Of a stretch of 64,000 nucleotides of DNA, positions 54,347 through 64,000 are shown one piece after another. Source of the stretch: Chrysogorgia sp. JL179-B06 (taxonomy: Eukaryota; Cnidaria; Anthozoa; Scleralcyonacea; Chrysogorgiidae); assembly GCA_035772405.1 (NCBI GenBank), contig JAYKKM010000003.1:831501-895500 (forward strand), in the 5' to 3' direction. Each line of letters opens with the position of its first letter. The first letter of the stretch is position 1. Both the position numbers and the translations under genes were made by a program. The notes under the pieces were generated by a model. It had not been told where the DNA came from and did no database searches. It saw only the letters and a program-made list of their open reading frames with translations.

Positions 54347-54824
54347 TGTGCCCATAACCTCAACATGTTTTATTGTCTTGTTTGGAAGAACTTTTAAAAT
54401 TATAAAGTAACTTCTTTTGAAGATTTTCGTTTCTTTGCTTTCTTTTTGAGATATATCAGTTTGTTTGATATGCAAATGTCTGGAATTTCGTCACACATGC
54501 ATAATGACTTATTGGAGAAATTACGTGTATATCTCTTTCATTCTCGAACGAAATCCTTTAAAATCAAGAAGTTTGGTGTTGTGGGAGAAACGCACACACG
54601 TGTTATTCACAGTTTAGTGTTTTTATTTCATGAACGCAAAGATATATAACATTCTCTGACAACTCATTGTGCATGTGTGACGAAATTCAAGATATTTGCA
54701 TATCAAACAAACTGATATATCTCACAAAGAAAGCGAAGAAGTGCAAATCTTCAAAAGAAGTTACTTTATCATTTTAAAAGTTCTTCCAAATAAGACAATA
54801 AAAAATGTTGAGGTTCGGGGCACT
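54347..54824. mobile_element. MITE with TTAA target duplication (piggyBac-type)
   Basis: Ends TGTGCCCATAACCTC and inverse AGTGCCCCGAACCTC, flanked by TTAA at 54,343-54,346 and 54,825-54,828. Copy 1 has one TTAA at 15,253-15,256 and no insert. Arms of about 150 bp pair. Confidence 0.8.
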
Positions 54825-54922
54825 TTAAGTGTAAGATTATTTTCGCGACAACTTTCCTCACCCGCGCTTTTACGCCTTCCTCGCCCGCGCTTTTCTAATA
54901 AAAATATATAAGCCTCTGCGGA

Positions 54923-55055
<133 letters not shown>

Positions 55056-55229
55056 AAATGAAAAGTTTCGGTTGCTACTCCGAGTTTCACGCGGTTAAAC
55101 TGACAGATCGGATTAAGTTACTCCTATTATACACTGGCTAATTAAGTGTCGTGTTACGTGTCTACACGTGGAAAACAGTTCTGATCGTTTGACCATAAAG
55201 ATGATTTCGAAACACATCCAAAATGCCGA

Positions 55230-56261
55230 TTGATAAACCCTGCGAAAAGCAACCTAGGGAAAGTGAGCAAAGCAATTCTAGACAAGATCAACACCGAAAT
55301 CAGGAACGAAACGCAAGCAACACAGTGGCGAAATTCCGACGACACGATTTCCTGGTTCAAATCTTTAAATGATAAGAATAAACACAGATTCATGTCATTC
55401 GACGTCGTAGACTTCTACCCGTCTATTAACGAATAGCTACTCGACCAAGCCATTGAATGGGGCAAGCAGTTCACCACCATCAGCGACGGTGACATTAAGA
55501 TTATCAAACACGCGCGCAAGTCCCTGCTATTCAACAACGGCCGAGCATGGACGAAACGATGTAGCAACAACACTTTCGACGTGTCCATGGGAAGTTTTGA
55601 GGTGGCCGAGATATGTGAGCTGGTTGGACTCTATATCCTCCAGTCTCTAGAAGAGAAATTTGGAAAGCAGATCGGATTGTATCGTGACGATGGCCTCGCA
55701 GTCATCAAATCAACATCCGGAAGAGTAGCAGAGAAAGCAAGGCAGGAACTCATCCGCATATTCGACACTTTCGGCCTAAAAATCACCGCCCAAGCCAACC
55801 TAGAACGAATCAACTTCCTTGACATTACTTTTGACCTCACGAACGGCACCTACAAACCCTACCGAAAACCTAACGACGACCCACTGTACATTAACCGCTT
55901 ATCTAACCACCCACCAACAATCATCCGACAATTACCAACATCTATTAACAACCGCATTAATAAATTATCATGTGACGAAGAAACGTTCAACGCTGCGAAA
56001 CCATTATACAACTACGCACTGAAACAAAGCAACTTTGACTCAGAACTGACATATGAACCGGCCACAGCAAACGACAACGGAAACGGCAACAGAAACCATT
56101 CACAAAGACGAACGCGACAACGCAACGCTATATGGTACAACCCCCCTTACATAAACGTAAAAACAAACGTCGGACGCAAATTCCTACAACTCATCGACAA
56201 ATCACTTCCCCGCTACAAACAAAACTCCACCAAATTTTTAACCGCCACACTGTACGAGTAA
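55230..56261 (+). pseudogene. Penelope-like reverse transcriptase, 5'-truncated, in-frame TAG
   Basis: One frame with a single TAG at 55,434-55,436. Visible: NDTISWFKSL-type start region, FDVVDFYPSI (motif A, catalytic Asp), FDVSMGSFEVAEICELVG (motif B region), GLYRDDGLAVIKS (motif C, Y-x-DD), then INFLDITFDLTNG and NRLSNHPPTIIRQLP of the thumb. Near 56,217-56,226 the frame shifts relative to the endonuclease part. Confidence 0.8.
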
Positions 56262-56815
56262 GCTACAGCTGCATGGAAAACATGCAAACCGCGATCCGCA
56301 AACACAATAACGCAGTACTGAGAAAACACGCTAACCAACAAAACCCAGCAACAAACAACGATACTCGCAACACATGCAACTGCCGACAAACCGACATATG
56401 CCCACTAAACGGAAACTGTTTGGCAAAGAGTGTGATTTACCAGGCCGAAATCACCCAAGACGACAACGCACAGACAAAATCATATATTGGTATAACGTCA
56501 GGTGAATTTAAAACCCGCCACAGAAATCACACCAAATCCTTTCGCCACCAAAGGTATTCACAAGACACGGAGCTGTCAAAATACGTTTGGAGGCTAAAAG
56601 AAAACGACAAAAAATACAACATCAAATGGTCCATCATTAAGACAATCCCTGCGTACAAACCCGGAGCTAAAAGATGCAACCTATGTTTGGAGGAAAAGCT
56701 TCAAGTGATGAAAAGACGAACAAAAGACATGCTAAACAAACGATCAGAACTGTTTTCCACGTGTAGACACGTAACACGACACTTAATTAGCCAGTGTATA
56801 ATAGGAGTAACTTAA
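56210..56815 (+). CDS. GIY-YIG endonuclease part of the Penelope-like element
   Basis: Open frame with IFNRHTVRVSYSCMENMQ (end of reverse transcriptase), then NTCNCRQTDICPLNGNCL, SYIGITSGEFKTRHRNH (GIY-YIG core), ELSKYVWRLKEN, RCNLCLEEK, NKRSELFSTCRHV. All conserved blocks are present and unbroken. It is closely related in layout to the copy at 37,353-37,875. Confidence 0.8.
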   Translation, partial: PLQTKLHQIFNRHTVRVSYSCMENMQTAIRKHNNAVLRKHANQQNPATNNDTRNTCNCRQTDICPLNGNCLAKSVIYQAEITQDDNAQTKSYIGITSGEFKTRHRNHTKSFRHQRYSQDTELSKYVWRLKENDKKYNIKWSIIKTIPAYKPGAKRCNLCLEEKLQVMKRRTKDMLNKRSELFSTCRHVTRHLISQCIIGVT

Positions 56816-56825
56816 TCCGATCTGT

Positions 56826-56872
56826 CAGTTGCCTGACGATCGCTTAAACCGCGTGAAACTCGGAGTAGCAAC
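56826..56872 (+). ncRNA. Hammerhead-ribozyme-like core in right arm
   Basis: CTGACGA at 56,833-56,839, CGC/GCG stem, GAAAC at 56,855. The left arm (around 55,075-55,110, minus strand) lacks the CTGACGA block, so only the right copy has the full core. Confidence 0.4.
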
Positions 56873-56978
56873 CGAAACTTTTCATTTTAAATATACTACC
56901 TCGCTCTACCTATAATGGTATTGAGCGCTCTTTTATATTATACCAATGCTATAACTTTTTCGTTATACTCACTACTTG

Positions 56979-57117
<139 letters not shown>

Positions 57118-57369
57118 ACGCGTCGTTCTCATTCTCCATCTCACCTGAAGAAGGACACATCGTCCATGGAGAAGGACACATCGACACATAAACGGAAATA
57201 CGGAAATACGTAAATACATATAGTTAAGTATTTTTTCGACACATTTACAAAGTTTATCTTGTTTCTCATTTTCATATTATACCCGTTAGCCATCCCTTAC
57301 AGAAAAAGTCTATATAGGCATCTATATGCAATTCATAGCAAAGTGAAAGGTGGTAAACTGCCAAGAATT

Positions 57370-57412
57370 TAGTGACGAGATACTGACGTTTCGCGCGGAG
57401 CCCTTCATCAGA
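57370..57412 (-). ncRNA. Hammerhead-ribozyme-like core
   Basis: On the minus strand CTGATGA (57,405-57,411), a GC-rich hairpin region, GAAACG (about 57,387-57,392) and a downstream CGTC/A. ACG and CGT could form stem III with cleavage after GTC. Stem I pairing is weak. Position at the 3' side of a Penelope-like remnant supports it. Confidence 0.4.
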
Positions 57413-57830
57413 GTAAGACAAGATGAAATAAAATAAATAGGGCTTATATATATGCCAAAAGGGTGTCACAAGTAGAAAGTAGTCAATCAAATGCACGGGG
57501 GATAAACAAAGTAATAATTAATGAGATGCGAAAAGTTAAATCATTTGCTATTTTTACAGTCAATCAGAGGAGGAGGGAGAAATGACAGGTCCAATATTAA
57601 GGGGATTAGGCGATATTAAAGCAGTAAGAAACAAAACTTGAAAGTGCATAGGCTAATAATAAAAAGGTTCCAAGCAAACTAAAATAACAAAAAACTTGTG
57701 GGAAATTAAATAAAAGAAAAACGTTCGTTAAGACCAAGAGGATGTGTGGTGCCAAGTTTAAAAATGAGACGCTTCTCTTGCCGTTTGCGGTTATCGTTAC
57801 CACCTGAGATGGGAAGGATGGCACAGACTT

Positions 57831-58208
57831 TCATGTCTGAAACCAAATGGTTAGAGCTGTTGAAATGGCGGGCAACAGGTTTGTCAACACCATTATTTTG
57901 TTCCTCACGGAACGAAGATGTTCAGCAAACCTGTCTGAAAGGCGTCGCCCAGTTTCACCGATGTAGATTTTAGGGCATTTATCGCAAGAAATGCAAGAAA
58001 TGATGTTGGTGGACGTGCATGAAAAAGTATGACGGATTGTGTGGTTGAATTTGGGGGCGGTAATAACTTTAGTGGGATTGAGAAAAGGGCATGTGTTGCA
58101 GCGGGAACGGCCGCGTGAAAATGTTCCCGCTGGTGCCGAGCTATTTTGTTTAAGGGCACTATGTACTAAGGAGTCACGAATGTTTTTAATACGGCGAAAA
58201 GATACCAA
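57831..58208 (-). pseudogene. GIY-YIG endonuclease fragment
   Basis: 125 codons with the YIGETGRRL catalytic core (Tyr, Gly, Arg present) and upstream CxxCP and CxSC clusters. After VRNK the expected continuation is lost by frameshift; the track ends at a stop soon after. Confidence 0.7.
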
Positions 58209-58850
58209 AGGGTTATCGGTGACGTCTCAGGATCATTTTGTAAAATGTGAAAATTCCCACTACAGTTATTACCTCTCCGCCAGTAATGTAACGTTTACCA
58301 TCACCATAGCCTCTCACATTCGGTAATTGATGTTTTATTTGACGGAAATCTAAATCATGAACTAAATTCGTTATTTATATCGACCTCAGGAATAAATTGC
58401 TTATTTCCTATAAGGTCTCGGTAAATAACTTTTACAAACAATGAATTCATATTCCCAACGAATTACCCTCTAATCTTCAAAAGGGAATGAGAGGGGAATA
58501 TTAGAAATAATAGTCTCTGATATTCCCTCTAATATACCCGCCACATGACTGTCTTCCAATTGCGATTTCTGCATTTGGCAAAACGAGAATATTATAGTCT
58601 AGAACCCCAACTACAATTCACTTTATTAGGCGTACATTTCTCACTTACTTTGTTATTTTTGTATGCGTTGTCTGTTTCAGTCTGGACTAAATGTTCAACA
58701 TATTGTTGGCGTCTTAGATTACACACATCATCCATAACTTCTGCTTCATTAAACTGCCCGTTGTCGTAACAAAACAGCTTCATGTTCTAGTCTTCCATTT
58801 CCTTCATGGGCTTAGCAAACCACCAGACAGATCGTAGCTTCACCCGACTA

Positions 58851-61004
58851 GACCTTTTTAATAAGTCTGGTGTCAGCAGCTCTATGACGTAGTTTGCGGC
58901 AAAGGAAAGCCCCGCGCGGCCATTTTGTTTACCTGCATTTTAAAGCTCAAGAAAGAAAGCCTCGACAATGGCAGGTTTTACGTAATTCTCTTTAGTTAAT
59001 GCTAAAAATTATTTCTATGTCTATGATAGTTTGTATTATCGTTGTTATTTGTTTAATTCTTACTTTGGTTTGGCTGGTAAACTCGTATATCCGTCGACGT
59101 ACAGTATGACCTTTGCTTACTCCTGTTGTTTAGATTTATATACCACTGAAAAGTATAATTTTCATTCATTTCCAGTTCTTGTTTTTTAAACCTACCAGTC
59201 TCATAAGCGTATATGAACACAGTGACAAGGTATAAATCATCGGTGAAGCCGATAAATCCGGGTATTGACAGTGAAATGACATTTCGTAAGTTTTCTTCTG
59301 ATATCGACAGGAAAAGCACGAGAGTGTTGTTGCGTATAAGAAGAGACAACAACAAATTCTTACAGGTGAGTCGATCATAGACTGCATGAATAAGGCTTTG
59401 TAGTATTCGTACCCTATGTTGTATTTTATTGTACTTAAAACCGACCTACATGTAGTGATGACTGGTACTTTGCACAGAAAAGTTTTTCACACTGAAACTT
59501 TTCATTTGGTAATTATATTAAAAAGGTTCGAATTAAGAGTTTTAGCAGATCAGCGAGATTGTACCACGAGCAGTAAAAAAGGCAGTAATTTCACTAAATA
59601 TATGCGAAGAAAGCCTGCACGAGCCCACCTGTAGTTATTTCAAAAGATAACTGTATTCTGAATTAAAGACCATGTGATCATTATATATCTCCAATAATAT
59701 TGCTTTGAAAAATATCGAACATAAATATAATGAATTGCTTAAAAAATACGAATTACAGTTACAGTTACAAACCACAAATTCACTGCACGAAAGAAAACTA
59801 TAGAGTCTTTACTTTTTCTTGCAGGCTTTAGCAGTCGAAATACTTTGCTATTGTAGTCGGTTTCAAATAGAGCTTCAAATAGTATCTCTTGCAGAAGGAT
59901 TAAACTCGATATCCTCAGTTTTTGAAATGCAGCGAAACAATGAAAAACATACAAAAGTATGTTTACTAAGTACCTCATGCAGCATCACTAAGTCGGTTTT
60001 AAGTACAATGCAATAATGCAGTCTATGTTACCAAACAATCGACTCACCTGTAAGAATTTGTTGTTGTCTCATCTTTTTCGCAACAACCCTCGTGCTTTTC
60101 CTGTCGATATCAGAAGCAAACTTACGAAATGTCGACATGAATTAATGTTCGATATTTTTCAAAGCAATATTATTGGAGATATGTAATGATCACATGGTCT
60201 TTAATTCAGAATACAGTTATCTTTTGAAACAACTGCAGGTGGGCTCGTGCAGGCTTTCTTCACATATATTTAGTGAAATTACTGCCTTTTTACTGCTCGT
60301 GGTACAATCTCGCTGATCTGCTAAAACTCTTAATTCGAACCTTTTTAATATAATTACCAAATGAAAAGTTTCAGTGTGAAAAACTTTTCTGTGCAAAGTA
60401 CCAGACATCACTAGGTCGGTTTTAAGTGCAATACAATACAACATAGGGTACGAATACTACAAAGCCTTATTCATGCAGTCTATGATCGACTCACCTGTAA
60501 GAATTTGTTGTTGTCTCTTCTTATCCGCAACAACACTCTCGTGCTTTTCCTGTCGATATCAGAAGAAAACTTACGAAATGTCATTTCACTGTCAATACCC
60601 GGATTTATCGGCTTCACCGATGATTTATACCTTGTCACTGTGTTCATATACGCTTATGAGACTGGTAGGTTTAAAAAACAAGAACTGGAAATGAATGAAA
60701 ATTATACTTTTCAGTGGTATATAAATCTAAACAACAGGAGTAAGCAAAGGTCATACGTCGACGGATATACGAGTTTACCAGCCAAACCAAAGTAAGAATT
60801 AAACAAATAACAACGATAATACAAACTATCATAGACATAGAAATAATTTTTAGCATTAACTAAAGAGAATTACGTAAAACCTGCCATTGTCGAGGCTTTC
60901 TTTCTTGAGCTTTAAAATGCAGGTAAACAAAATGGCCGCGCGGGGCTTTCCTTTGCCGCAAACTACGTCATAGAGTTGCTGACGCCAGACTTATTAAAAA
61001 GGTC
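58851..61004. mobile_element. 2.15-kb foldback element with TA target duplication
   Basis: Ends GACCTTTTTAATAAGTCTGG and inverse, flanked by TA on both sides. Copy 1 has the empty site at about 17,376-17,384 (GACTATAACTC). The two arms, each about 1 kb, are nearly full inverted copies; the frames found on one arm recur on the other. No transposase motif seen. Confidence 0.8.
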
Positions 61005-62735
61005 TATAACTCACGTCATATCGTGCACTCATGAATTGAACTCAAGAAAGCACTTTCTACCAAGCTCTAGGGCATGTGCAGGCAGCTAAAAGAAGAAAAA
61101 TACTTTACAATTCAAATTTACGTTCTTGAATTCCAACCGCACACACTTGTATTATTATTTTATTGTTTCTCGCGTCAGTTCTACCGTTCTATACGCATTC
61201 GTTCTGAATAATCAATTTAACAAAAGCATCTGCTTTTCATGCAATCGACCTTGTACATGTGGAATATATAAGACGGTTATTTGGAGATCCATAGCGGATG
61301 TGATTTGATTAATTTCGGGCAACGTTCGCGATGAGTATAATCCATAAATAATAATGGACGGGAAACTGGATAGGAAACTTAAAATGATATTTCGAAGCGG
61401 AAACGATGTTTCCACAACTTGCTATGGTAATTAAACGCTTATAGTTAGGGATGGACCATCAGAAAAGTGATGGGGGGGGGGGGGGGAGGGGGTGGAAATA
61501 TATATTTTTATCGGTGAAACTTTTTTACTGTTTCAGGCCTAGTTCATACGTTTCATTTAATTGGACGAATTTAATAGGTCAATTAAATTCGTCCAATAAA
61601 CAAAGTATAAAATGAGATTCGTTTGATCAACGAATAGAATAAAACGAAAACGCATTACAACAATTGTAATTGTCTTGGTTCGAAGTATACAATGTTTTGG
61701 AAGAATTGATAACTTAACAATTCATAAGCTATGTAAAAGTCAAAGGATGCTCTGTTAGTTTCTGATGGTACCAAGTAAAATTCAAAGCAGCTGATCCTGG
61801 ATGTATACACAATGGGACAAAACGTTAGTCCTGGACAATATTTACTCATGAGTCGAGTGTGACAAGACCGTTGAGAATAAATCACTTTATTTGCAGTCTG
61901 AATCACTTTATTTGCAGTCTGAACCACTTCATAGTTGATCTGTAATGTTTTTACCTGCAACGGTGCACCCACCATCCTTGGGCAGCATTTTTTTTGGCGA
62001 TAATGCTTGGGCAGATTATTTTTTTTCTTAATTTATAGCTATGTATCCACAAGAAAAGAAATACATCGCCTTATAATTATTTATTTCATGATTGATTTAA
62101 TGATGTACCGCGGGCTTTATTAGCATAAAGCCCATGAATACTAATTAGATAAGAAATGAAGACAAAACTAGGAAAATCTTTGTCCAAGGTGGAAAAAATA
62201 GACACAATTTTGTTGGAAAACCTCCTCAATTATGACATAAGTCAGACAAAGCCCCTCGAACGTCAGGATTTATCATTTATGCTATATAATTAGCATAAAT
62301 CATATATTAGCATAAATCCCTCGTTCTCGGGCTTTATCTCTTACATAATTACCATAGCAAGTTGTGCAAATTTCTGTCCCGTTTCGTTATAAAGTTTCCT
62401 ATCCAGTTCTCCTTCCATTATCTATGGTAGGTAATTCACTTGTTACATATCTCTTCATTGCCCCAAAATAAACCTTACATAGCTACAAAAACTCATGGGA
62501 ATATTGTGAGACTAGAAACAATAAAAGACACTCGCTTATGGCTGGTATTTTTGTTACGCTTTTCTGATGTCTCACAACATCCTGCGTGTTTTTATCAAAG
62601 TTTATATTAACATAAATAAAAACATTTTATATTTCTTTATAACAACGTACGTGATTATACTAACCTCTTATTAAGCTGAGCGCGATCATTACGGATCATT
62701 ATGAATTTCTATCCACACTGTGACTCATGTTTCAG

Positions 62736-62989
62736 GTGATGCTGGTGATTCTCTTTCGTGGCATAATGGAATGAAGTTTTCTACTAAGGATAGAGATAAC
62801 GATCATCGGCATGCTGCAGGTTCATGTGCTCGTAGGTATAACGGTGCTTGGTGGTACAACGCGTGTTACAACTCCAACCTAAATGGTCAGTATGATCATG
62901 GTTACAGTACTAAAGATCATCAAGGTGTTATTTGGATTCGCTGGAAAGATAATTCGTCCTTCGGATTTTTAATAATACTTCGTATTTAA
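62736..62989 (+). pseudogene. Fibrinogen C-terminal domain exon, copy 2 (C-terminal half, damaged end)
   Basis: Acceptor GTTTCAG ends at 62,735 and the phase matches the exon at 53,731-54,114. It encodes [21 protein letters not shown] and GAWWYNACYNSNLNG, so the calcium site and central part are intact. Compared with copy 1, 26 nt are missing after the codon for the Trp of RWK; this shifts the frame and removes the KTEMKIRP end, replacing it with FGFLIILRI. The FReD core would lack its last strand. Confidence 0.85.
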
Positions 62990-63201
62990 GTCAGTTTGAC
63001 GTATTCTAGTATGTCACCTCAATTTTTTCTTATCACCTATTTTCGCCTTTGCCCACTTGGAAAACGATACGCGGCCTGTTACTTTGTAACAATTCTCGTA
63101 CTGCAAAAATCGCCATGGGATGGGATGGTCGATTCTAAAATATCTTATTTTCCCGTTTTGAAACTCAATTAATTCAACTAAAGTATAATAATTTAAGTAG
63201 G

Positions 63202-63204
<3 letters not shown>

Positions 63205-63266
<62 letters not shown>
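63205..63266. repeat. Poly(C) run of 62 bases
   Basis: A perfect homopolymer in the 3' flank of FReD copy 2. Copy 1 has no such run at the matching place (about 20,890). Confidence 0.95.
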
Positions 63267-63600
63267 ATATACGCCCCAAAGGGATGCCGCCTCATTAAAA
63301 AAGTCATTAAGAAGTGAAACAATGGTGCATGTTCGGTCAACATGCGGATCACTTTTGGGTGATTAACGGATAGAATAGTACACTAACTTGAACCTCATTG
63401 GTGAATTTTCAGTCGGACCTCTGCGAAGACATCTCCCTTCGCGCATTTTTTTTATCCGAGGCAGAACAAAGAGCGTTACGTACAAAAAGTAATTAGTATT
63501 GTTAGCGTGACGAACGCGTGGCGAACGTAAGGCTACATAAACGCCGGCCAAACATACAACATTACTTTACACTATTCCTCGTCAGTGTAAGATCGTTGTC

Positions 63601-64000
63601 ATGGAATGTCTTCACGGTAAACCTGCATCCTCCTCAATAACCACAAATGGACTCTTCTGGTTCTGCGGACAAAAGCCTAGTTGTCAGTTCTTTTGCCCCG
63701 AGGAAGACTGTTATATGTTCGGGAAAGCCGTAGACTCCTTCCGAACGAGTGGCTGTATACATCCAGTGTGTGCCACCCATCAAAGATTGACAAAGATGCG
63801 AATGGTTAAAGATAAGATGAAAGAAAGTTATGGAAGACCGTACTTCGTTTGTTCAGAGAGAGAAAATCCTTGTTCGTTTTTGGCAATGGGAGATATCTTT
63901 GAGAACCCCAAACCGTTATGTAAACATGGAATGGTTTGTCGTATCCGTAAAGTCAAGAAAGATGGTATCAACAAGATCGTCTCTTTTACTGCTGTCCTAA
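63601..64000 (+). CDS. Protein with GRF-type zinc fingers (partial, runs off right edge)
   Basis: Open from the ATG at 63,601 to the window end (133 codons). Three related Cys/His units are visible: CLHGKPAS...NGLFWFCGQKPSCQFFC, then CIHPVCATHQ...YGRPYFVCSERENPCSFLAMGD, then CKHGMVCRIRKV at the edge. This matches the zf-GRF pattern (C-x-H/C, G-R-x-F-x-C, C-x-F-F), which binds single-stranded DNA or RNA in repair proteins such as NEIL3 and topoisomerase III. The protein may be a host repair-type gene or a transposon/virus accessory protein. No intron is seen in 400 bp. Confidence 0.7.
   Translation, partial: MECLHGKPASSSITTNGLFWFCGQKPSCQFFCPEEDCYMFGKAVDSFRTSGCIHPVCATHQRLTKMRMVKDKMKESYGRPYFVCSERENPCSFLAMGDIFENPKPLCKHGMVCRIRKVKKDGINKIVSFTAVL

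Larger units (their letters stand above)
57340..58250 (-). mobile_element. 3' part of another Penelope-like element
   Basis: Minus-strand GIY-YIG region: GTFSRGRSRCNTCPFL, HTFSCTSTNIISCISCDKC, KIYIGETGRRLSDRFAEHL, then a frameshift near 57,865. The order and Cys clusters match another Penelope family, distinct from the one at 55-57 kb. Absent from copy 1. Confidence 0.7.

Noticed and set aside
59053..60795. Frames of 96-100 codons on both strands
   Set aside because: They are the same sequence on the two arms of the foldback element, with no recognisable domain.
63014..63352. 112-codon minus-strand frame with a glycine run
   Set aside because: The glycine run is the poly(C) homopolymer; the rest is 3' flank shared with copy 1.

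Overview
The window looks like nuclear DNA of an animal, most likely a cnidarian such as an anthozoan. It is AT-rich and full of short foldback transposons, (AT)n arrays and tRNA-derived repeats. The recognisable host genes are exons of a PAN/apple - EGF - fibrinogen-C (FReD) type that is common in cnidarians. This placement rests on gene style only, not on a database comparison.

Region A (1 to about 14,333) is most of a Maverick/Polinton-type (adintovirus-like) integrated virus or transposon whose left end lies outside the window. Two gene blocks diverge from a 17-nt gap at 8,130-8,146. The minus-strand block holds the N-terminal part of protein-primed DNA polymerase B, a 59-aa zinc finger, a VLTF3-like zinc-ribbon protein, small membrane/coiled-coil proteins, a Bro-N/VRR-NUC pair, a membrane protein, a fibre-like protein and a 547-aa protein. 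The plus-strand block holds the penton-like minor capsid protein, an rve integrase with chromodomain, a 424-aa membrane protein, the major capsid protein, the packaging ATPase and two small proteins. Nearly every gene has the same short motif (about ACATGTNGTATAATAT) right at its start codon, which is the most striking signal here. The copy is damaged: one in-frame stop in the capsid gene, a frameshift between Bro-N and the nuclease, and a 2-nt break in a coiled-coil gene. A 136-bp palindrome forms its right edge.

Region B (about 14,336-20,900) and region D (about 53,455-63,200) are diverged copies of one host segment carrying the two last exons of a FReD gene. Each copy has its own transposon insertions, so the other copy acts as an empty-site control. 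This gives TA or TTAA target duplications for three foldback elements and supports the right edge of the Polinton. Upstream of copy D are a PAN exon, an EGF exon and three copies of a calcium-binding EGF exon, two of them decayed. In copy B the equivalent space is occupied by the Polinton.

Region C (about 20,900-53,450) is mostly repeats: hairpin MITEs, tRNA-like SINE pieces, three back-to-back minisatellites (32.6-34.2 kb), a 281-bp and a 235-bp satellite bounded by (AT)n, a Penelope-like element (PLE) remnant with long inverted arms, and a minus-strand non-LTR retrotransposon (43.2-46.7 kb). A second PLE (55.05-56.89 kb) and a GIY-YIG remnant (57.3-58.25 kb) sit inside copy D. At the right edge a gene with GRF-type zinc fingers begins and runs out of the window.
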